Both the position numbers and the translations under genes were made by a program. Source: an uncultured Bacteroidales bacterium (GTDB taxonomy: Bacteria; Bacteroidota; Bacteroidia; Bacteroidales; Bacteroidaceae). Taken from it: a stretch of 64,000 nt of DNA. Under the pieces are notes generated by a model, which made no database searches, was not told the origin of the DNA, and saw nothing but the letters and a program-made list of their open reading frames with translations. The stretch spans positions 57,896 to 121,895 of the forward strand of contig CADCHQ010000008.1 in NCBI GenBank assembly GCA_902801325.1. The letters run 5' to 3'. Positions 59,590 to 64,000 of the stretch are shown one piece after another; within the stretch, counting starts at the first letter, position 1, and every line of letters begins with the position of its first letter.

Positions 59590-60262
59590 CTGCCTTGCTC
59601 TTTGAAATGTTGAACGGCTTGTATCCCTGCGTTCCCTATGGGCGAGCTTTGTCTGGTAGGGAGTTTCGCCAAGAGTCTATCAAGGTTGGCGGTAATGGGT
59701 GAAGTGTAAGCAGGACGATGTGTCTATACGGCATGATACGTCGGACGGCCATGCGCGGTAGTGGTGGCATAGGACGAGCCAGTAATGGCTTGGAGTAAAG
59801 ACCCTATCGGCATAAAGCAGCCAGTCTAAAATGTGCGTATTGTGGACGGAGATGCTACTGAACTGCACTTATGAACTGTCGCAGGGTGGGGTGTCATCGG
59901 GAACGGTGGCATGAGCGCCATACAAGTACGGACGGTGGGAGAGACCACAGAGGGACTGAGACGCTATACGGCTGGGTAGTGGGCGAACACGAGAGCGGTG
60001 TGGGCAGTAGGAGACCTCGGTTATAGACAGCGGTATGCCAGGCTATTGGCGGTAATAAGTAGTTAGTGGGCGTATGTCCCCACTGGAGAAAGACATGACG
60101 GATTACCATTGAACCGAAATCAAGGAAACAATATGGACGGGATAGGCCAATATTATGGCTATGGGTGTGCCCATTGTGGCAACGAATCACAGCGCGAGGT
60201 GCGGGCACCTGGCGTAAAATAGAGACACACAATAAGGGCGGTTCGAGTCCGCTCTATCCCTC
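59590..60262 (+). ncRNA. Candidate large structured non-coding RNA
   Basis: About 670 bases without a credible gene in any frame, purine-rich, and full of short stems: TCCCTA/TAGGGA near 59633-59662, GAGCCA-GTAA-TGGCTT with a GNRA loop (59776-59791), GTGG-GAGAGA-CCAC (59935-59948), AGTGGG/CCCACT (60065-60084), AGGTG-CGGG-CACCT (near 60200). It ends in a tRNA-like domain. Length, ornate folding, a phage setting and association with tRNA-like sequences fit the GOLLD/ROOL type of giant phage RNAs, but I cannot match a family by eye. The 5' end is uncertain; hairpins continue back to 59300. Confidence 0.6.
60139..60261 (+). other. tRNA-like element 2 with enlarged arm
   Basis: A perfect 7-bp acceptor, GGGATAG (60139-60145) with CTATCCC (60254-60260), stacked on a perfect T arm (60237-60253, loop TTCGAGT). 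The D-like hairpin GCCA/TGGC (60146-60159) follows with no bases 8-9. In place of a normal anticodon arm there are about 75 bases with ATGGG-TGTG-CCCAT (60161-60174) or, alternatively, ATTGTG/CACAAT (60173-60178 with 60228-60233). It is too long for a tRNA and probably forms the 3' domain of the large RNA. Confidence 0.6.
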
Positions 60263-60281
60263 AAAACCAAATGAAGATAAA

Positions 60282-60545
60282 ATGGATTATTTTGACCCTA
60301 TTGGCACAATACATTGTGCCATGAACGGCACGACTATATGCGTGGCCGTTAATTGCGAGTTGTGGGCAAAGCCCGCAGAACATGATGCTTTTGCTGTTCA
60401 CTCTATAGTGGATAAGACTGAACCAGACGCACCTTGGTATGACATCCATGTGACCGACTATCGAGGCAACTCTTATGGCTTTGAGAAATTGTCTCACCAA
60501 AGCCAGTGTGAATTGTGTGACTATGTGATTGGCCAACTCTATTGA
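60282..60545 (+). CDS. Small hypothetical protein
   Basis: 87 residues from ATG 60282, right after tRNA-like element 2; the longer frame running into that element is rejected. Beta-rich (GTIHCAMNGTTICVAVNCEL), four Cys. Not recognised. Confidence 0.6.
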   Translation: MDYFDPIGTIHCAMNGTTICVAVNCELWAKPAEHDAFAVHSIVDKTEPDAPWYDIHVTDYRGNSYGFEKLSHQSQCELCDYVIGQLY

Positions 60546-60549
60546 AACT

Positions 60550-60714
60550 ATGGCAGCTATTGTGCTTGAACTGCGCCCGAAGTATCAGGAACTGCGGGCG
60601 AAGGAAACCTACACTCGCGAGGAAGTCTTGGACATCCTCTGCGAGTTTGCAAAATCTGTTTATCCCGACATCGCACCTGAACGGATTCGGGAAATCGTTA
60701 TCAACAACTTCTAA
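60550..60714 (+). CDS. Small helical protein
   Basis: 54 residues from ATG 60550, 4 bases after the previous stop (MAAIVLELRPKYQELRAKET). Charged helix; not recognised. Confidence 0.55.
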   Translation: MAAIVLELRPKYQELRAKETYTREEVLDILCEFAKSVYPDIAPERIREIVINNF

Positions 60715-60732
60715 ATTTTGGAGGAACGTAAA

Positions 60733-60963
60733 ATGAAAACAACAAGAACTATCCTTGTCGCCACTCTCCTTTTCGTGGCGGCTCTCGCCCTGCTTACAGG
60801 AGTAGAGGTGAATCCCGTGCAGGCAATCTATGCCCTGCCCATGCTTTGTGTGTCGTGCTATCTGTTCCGCCGCGTGGAGCGCGAATCGGAACGTATGAAC
60901 GAAAAGACTCTCTCAGACTCCCACACTATGGGTGGCACTGCGCACTATCAGGATGCCGCGTGA
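60733..60963 (+). CDS. Small membrane protein
   Basis: 76 residues from ATG 60733, preceded by GGAGG. Two hydrophobic segments (TILVATLLFVAALALLTGVE; AIYALPMLCVSCYLF), then a charged soluble tail. Could be a holin-like or host-envelope protein; unknown. Confidence 0.6.
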   Translation: MKTTRTILVATLLFVAALALLTGVEVNPVQAIYALPMLCVSCYLFRRVERESERMNEKTLSDSHTMGGTAHYQDAA

Positions 60964-61075
60964 CTCGCTATCGTGTCCCACGGAAAGAACGGAAATAATT
61001 TCTACTATTTCTGCTATTTCTGTGGGACTTAAAACCAAAACTCAAAAATTTCAAAACTCAAAATCATTTCAAGTT

Positions 61076-61279
61076 ATGGCAACTAAAAAGAAAATGGCAA
61101 GCACCGCCAAGAAGCGTGCAACTATCATCGCTATGGCCGCTATCGCAGGGGCAAGTGTATCACAGATCAGTGCAGCTGCACGTCAGGCCCTGGCCGACAT
61201 GCGCGAGGAAATGGGCAAGGACACCCACGTCTATTCCGTGCAATATACATGGGACCCGTTCGACGGGATGCTGGCTTAA
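61076..61279 (+). CDS. Small basic protein with Ala-rich helix
   Basis: 67 residues from ATG 61076. A basic start (MATKKKMASTAKKRATIIAM) and an Ala-rich helix. The leader holds CTCAAAAATTTCAAAACTC, the fullest copy of the right-arm leader motif. Not recognised. Confidence 0.6.
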   Translation: MATKKKMASTAKKRATIIAMAAIAGASVSQISAAARQALADMREEMGKDTHVYSVQYTWDPFDGMLA

Positions 61280-61297
61280 ACTTTGGAGGACTGAACT

Positions 61298-61525
61298 ATG
61301 GCAACAGCAAAGCAACTATTATGTGCCCAGAATGCGGGGAGCGTGTTCGAGGGCAAAGCATTCGTGGGCATCGACCTCGTGCATGAGGTGGTGGAGGGCA
61401 CTATCAACCCCCGTGCCACCTACATACAGGCGTTCAACACGCAGACATTCTTCGGCATCGACCCCGACGTGACTTTCATCACACCACGGGGCGAAAAGTG
61501 CTATCTCTACAAAATCGCAGCATGA
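61298..61525 (+). CDS. Small hypothetical protein
   Basis: 75 residues, alpha/beta (AFVGIDLVHEVVEGTINPRA). A GGAGG lies 10 bases before the ATG. Not recognised. Confidence 0.55.
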   Translation: MATAKQLLCAQNAGSVFEGKAFVGIDLVHEVVEGTINPRATYIQAFNTQTFFGIDPDVTFITPRGEKCYLYKIAA

Positions 61526-61546
61526 ACTAAAAAACTCAAAATCACT

Positions 61547-62140
61547 ATGGCAAAACGTAAGGAATGGAAACACGTTATTTTCTCGGACGATGCTTGCCAA
61601 TACGATGACTACGAGAAGGCTTGGCGCGAGTACACCGGACCGGCTAACTATCCCGACGGGGACGTGCCAGAATATACGTGGGAGATGTTCGGCGACGACA
61701 TCAACGAATGGCGGGACTGCGAGCTCATGAACCTGAACTATCAGATAGGGGGCACTATCGTGGCCATCGCGAGTGTCGGGACGTGGCGCGGACGCAGGAC
61801 GGGCTACAAGATTGTGGGCGACAAACTGAGCGACATCTTCAACATCTCGGAGGACTGCAACGAATACTATTGCGACCAGGACGACTGCCATGCCGTATGC
61901 TCGCACCACGACGGCACGAACTACATCACCTATCGTGTGTTCCGTGGCAGCGAAGATGAAATAGACGAGCTGCTATACAATAGCGACGACTTCGAGGCGG
62001 ACGTGCGCAAGCGCAGTCACTCCCTCATGCCCTATATTGCCGACATCTTCGGCTGGAAACGCGACCGTCGCATGAAACGCGGTGATATGTGGAACCCGAA
62101 CACGTACAAGAGTTATCAACCCTATAAAATGGCAGCATAA
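61547..62140 (+). CDS. Acidic hypothetical protein
   Basis: 197 residues, rich in Asp, Tyr and Cys (EDCNEYYCDQDDCHAVCSHH), with GTWRGRRTGYKIVGDKLSDI before it. The charge and Asp clusters recall DNA mimics or phage anti-defence proteins, but this is a weak impression. Shared A-rich leader (AAAAAACTCAAAATCACT). Confidence 0.6.
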   Translation: MAKRKEWKHVIFSDDACQYDDYEKAWREYTGPANYPDGDVPEYTWEMFGDDINEWRDCELMNLNYQIGGTIVAIASVGTWRGRRTGYKIVGDKLSDIFNISEDCNEYYCDQDDCHAVCSHHDGTNYITYRVFRGSEDEIDELLYNSDDFEADVRKRSHSLMPYIADIFGWKRDRRMKRGDMWNPNTYKSYQPYKMAA

Positions 62141-62220
62141 CACACTAAAAATTGTTAAATGTGTGTGACAAATCGGGGCATTTTACCCTAACATCAACCT
62201 ATCAAAAATTCAAAACTGTT

Positions 62221-62712
62221 ATGAGCGTAATAATCTTACGGGACGTCAGCATGGGTAGTGTGCTGAAGACCCTGCAATCGCCTTCTATCCGCACGGAGAG
62301 GAGGCACACTATCGACATGGGCACGGCTATGGGCCTACCCTTCCACAACCCTAACCACCTCTATGAGTACGACCGCCTGAGCGAGGCCGTGCGCCTATTC
62401 GTACAGCGGTGCATCTTCTTCAACAATGAGGCGCATCGTCTGCGCTATGGCGGCGAGGTGTGCGAGCCGATAACGAAGGAACATCTGGATGCACTCTATC
62501 AGATGGGCAAGGTGGTAAGCTATGCCCATCTGTTCAAGACACTGGTGTGCATTGACTATAATGCCGACATTGAGGACTGTATCCACATTGAGGACTACGA
62601 ACTGCGAGACACGTTCAAGGAGTGGAAAGCCACGATGGAAAGACTGATCAACGCTGTGGCCTACGCTATCGCCTGGGAACAGACGGACGCGGAGGGCTGC
62701 AAGTGGGGATAA
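62221..62712 (+). CDS. Hypothetical protein
   Basis: 163 residues from ATG 62221 (MSVIILRDVSMGSVLKTLQS). Helical, with the long segment TFKEWKATMERLINAVAYAI near the end. The leader CAAAAATTCAAAACTGTT is of the shared type. Not recognised. Confidence 0.6.
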   Translation: MSVIILRDVSMGSVLKTLQSPSIRTERRHTIDMGTAMGLPFHNPNHLYEYDRLSEAVRLFVQRCIFFNNEAHRLRYGGEVCEPITKEHLDALYQMGKVVSYAHLFKTLVCIDYNADIEDCIHIEDYELRDTFKEWKATMERLINAVAYAIAWEQTDAEGCKWG

Positions 62713-62749
62713 ACACGAATTATCACGAATTTCAAAAACAGATACGACT

Positions 62750-63601
62750 ATGGCACAAATAAATGGAACATTAACCCTTACGAGGGTGGGAGAGCACTGG
62801 ATGGATGGTAATCTCTATCAGGACGGAAAAGGCCGCTACTATGTGGACCACTTTTCCGCCGTGGAGAGCGGAAAGATAAACTCCGTGGACATTCTATGTC
62901 CGAGCGATGACCCCGATGGTGAACCTGACTATACGCTGACGGGCATCATCATCCTCACTAACCCACCTACGCAACACGAGAAATTGTGTAAGCGTTACGA
63001 GTTCGAGCTGATGATGCTGGCGCGGCTGAAGAGCGACTGCGAAGGATTCTTCTCGGACGGCATGGACTGCCGCAAGGGTCATCCTCGCTATCTGTGGGCA
63101 GGGAGCGTACCGGGACAGGTGCGTGCGCTGCGCGACTTCTACAACAAACTGCCCGACGACATCAAGGATGCAGCCTGTATGACGAAGGAGGAAATCGACG
63201 ACTATTGCAAGCGGCTGGAAGCATGGGCTGTGGAGGAGTTTAACAAACCGAAGTATGACCCTGTACCGGCTACGTCCTACGAGAAGTATCACGGCATGGA
63301 AATCCTGCTGGATGAGAGTCTCTATTACGAGGATGACGAGGGACATCTGCAAAAGCCAGACCATATCTGGTTCTCAAGCGACTCGCGCCGTTGGCATCAG
63401 GACGCGGACGAGACCCACGGACGGGCCTTCACTACCTATCTGAGTAAGAAAGGCGGCACGGTGCTTGCACCTGTGTTTACGCTCAACTGTGGTCTCGGGC
63501 TACCGCAACCGCGCTTCCGCCGCGATGACCTATGCGATGTGTCGTGCAAAGTTGGCAAGGACGGATGGCGCACGAAACTCTACGACTTCTATCACGAATA
63601 G
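62750..63601 (+). CDS. LPD11-domain-like protein
   Basis: 283 residues. The middle carries the LPD11 pattern of polyvalent mobile-element proteins: LARLKSDCEGFF, RYLWAGSVPGQVRALRDFYN, KLPDD and a later TKEEIDDYCKRL (about residues 85-165). The N-terminal part is beta-rich, the C-terminal part Arg/Asp-rich. LPD domains occur in large proteins injected or expressed early by phages and plasmids; here the domain stands almost alone. Function unknown. Confidence 0.65.
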   Translation: MAQINGTLTLTRVGEHWMDGNLYQDGKGRYYVDHFSAVESGKINSVDILCPSDDPDGEPDYTLTGIIILTNPPTQHEKLCKRYEFELMMLARLKSDCEGFFSDGMDCRKGHPRYLWAGSVPGQVRALRDFYNKLPDDIKDAACMTKEEIDDYCKRLEAWAVEEFNKPKYDPVPATSYEKYHGMEILLDESLYYEDDEGHLQKPDHIWFSSDSRRWHQDADETHGRAFTTYLSKKGGTVLAPVFTLNCGLGLPQPRFRRDDLCDVSCKVGKDGWRTKLYDFYHE

Positions 63602-63681
63602 GGTAGGGGACGGCTGTGCTATCGGCATGACGGGCTTTTTCAATTCATAAATTCATAATTCATTCAAAACTCAAAATCATT

Positions 63682-64000
63682 ATGGCAACAACCGCTATCG
63701 CTATGCCACAGCGTAACGTGGCAAGGAGAAACAACATGAGTCAGACAACCTACAAGCCCTATGAGCCTATCGACATTCCGCTGGAGGATTTGCTGCTGAG
63801 CCGTGCCGACGAGAATGCACTCATTGCACCTATCTCGGACAACACGGAGTGGTTTGCCCCTATCAAAGAGGGCAAGTCGAGGGGTATCACCCTGGAGCAG
63901 TTGCGGGCAGGCTCGGACATCGAGGACCGCAACGGCAACATCATCAACGGCATGAACGCCGATACGCTCATCACGAACGTGGCGCAGATGGCGCACGAGT
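63682..64000 (+). CDS. Partial hypothetical protein (runs off the right edge)
   Basis: Open from ATG 63682 to the window end (106 codons, no stop). Starts MATTAIAMPQRNVARRNNMS; an internal ATG at 63736 is an alternative. The leader AAAACTCAAAATCATT matches the other right-arm genes. Not recognised. Confidence 0.65.
   Translation, partial: MATTAIAMPQRNVARRNNMSQTTYKPYEPIDIPLEDLLLSRADENALIAPISDNTEWFAPIKEGKSRGITLEQLRAGSDIEDRNGNIINGMNADTLITNVAQMAHE

Noticed and set aside
59295..60232. Open frames on both strands in the proposed RNA region
   Set aside because: Short, mutually overlapping, Arg/Ser/Pro-rich translations without leaders; they run through tRNA-like stems.
1..64000. Temperate phage that integrates
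   Set aside because: No integrase, recombinase or transposase was seen in the window; a plasmid replication and partition module is present instead. Genes outside the window could change this.

Overview
The window looks like part of a large tailed phage that also carries a plasmid replication and partition module (a phage-plasmid) from a Bacteroidales host, probably gut or rumen. The host call rests on promoters of the Bacteroidetes type (TTTG, 19-20 bp, TAnnTTTG), most clearly before rep (49054-49084) and parA (46323-46354), on A-rich leaders mostly lacking Shine-Dalgarno sequences, and on Bacteroidetes-type phage families. Both ends are open (a gene is cut at each edge) and no integrase was seen. 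|| Layout. 1-4952 (+): small virion-like genes, including a Gly-rich coiled-coil protein and an HEFDH metallopeptidase-like protein. 4983-18899 (-): tail protein, major capsid protein, S49 protease-scaffold fusion, connector-like protein, a 2296-residue tape measure protein and two small tail genes. 19037-35906 (+): about 40 short, tightly packed, often ATGA-overlapping early genes behind a structured leader RNA: four YopX paralogs, two DNA methyltransferases, ASCH, HNH, ATPase and radical SAM proteins and many unknowns. 36037-46203 (-): portal, a Tad2/DUF2829-like protein, large terminase, candidate small terminase, GH108 endolysin, tRNA-Gln and small late genes. 46323-51226 (+): parA, a small candidate centromere-binding protein, an iteron origin with two opposed arrays, a Rep_3 initiator and a DnaC-like helicase loader. 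51269-55630: a minus-strand unknown, tRNA-Met/Ile(CAT), a spanin-like lipoprotein, DUF4406, HU-like and HTH proteins. 55650-60262: an unusual locus saturated with short perfect hairpins in coding and non-coding DNA, an array of TGGRCGNCCA palindromes, and about 0.9 kb without genes that looks like a large structured RNA bracketed by two tRNA-like elements. 60282-64000 (+): small accessory genes with a shared A-rich leader, one with an LPD11-like domain. || How it fits together. Eight sites share one promoter architecture, TGCCCTTGA, exactly 19 bp, then TAnnTT. All lie upstream of virion or late operons on both strands, so late genes scattered in several blocks can be switched on together, while the plasmid genes and several right-arm genes use ordinary host promoters. 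The candidate new biology is this late promoter, the hairpin-saturated locus, and the large RNA.
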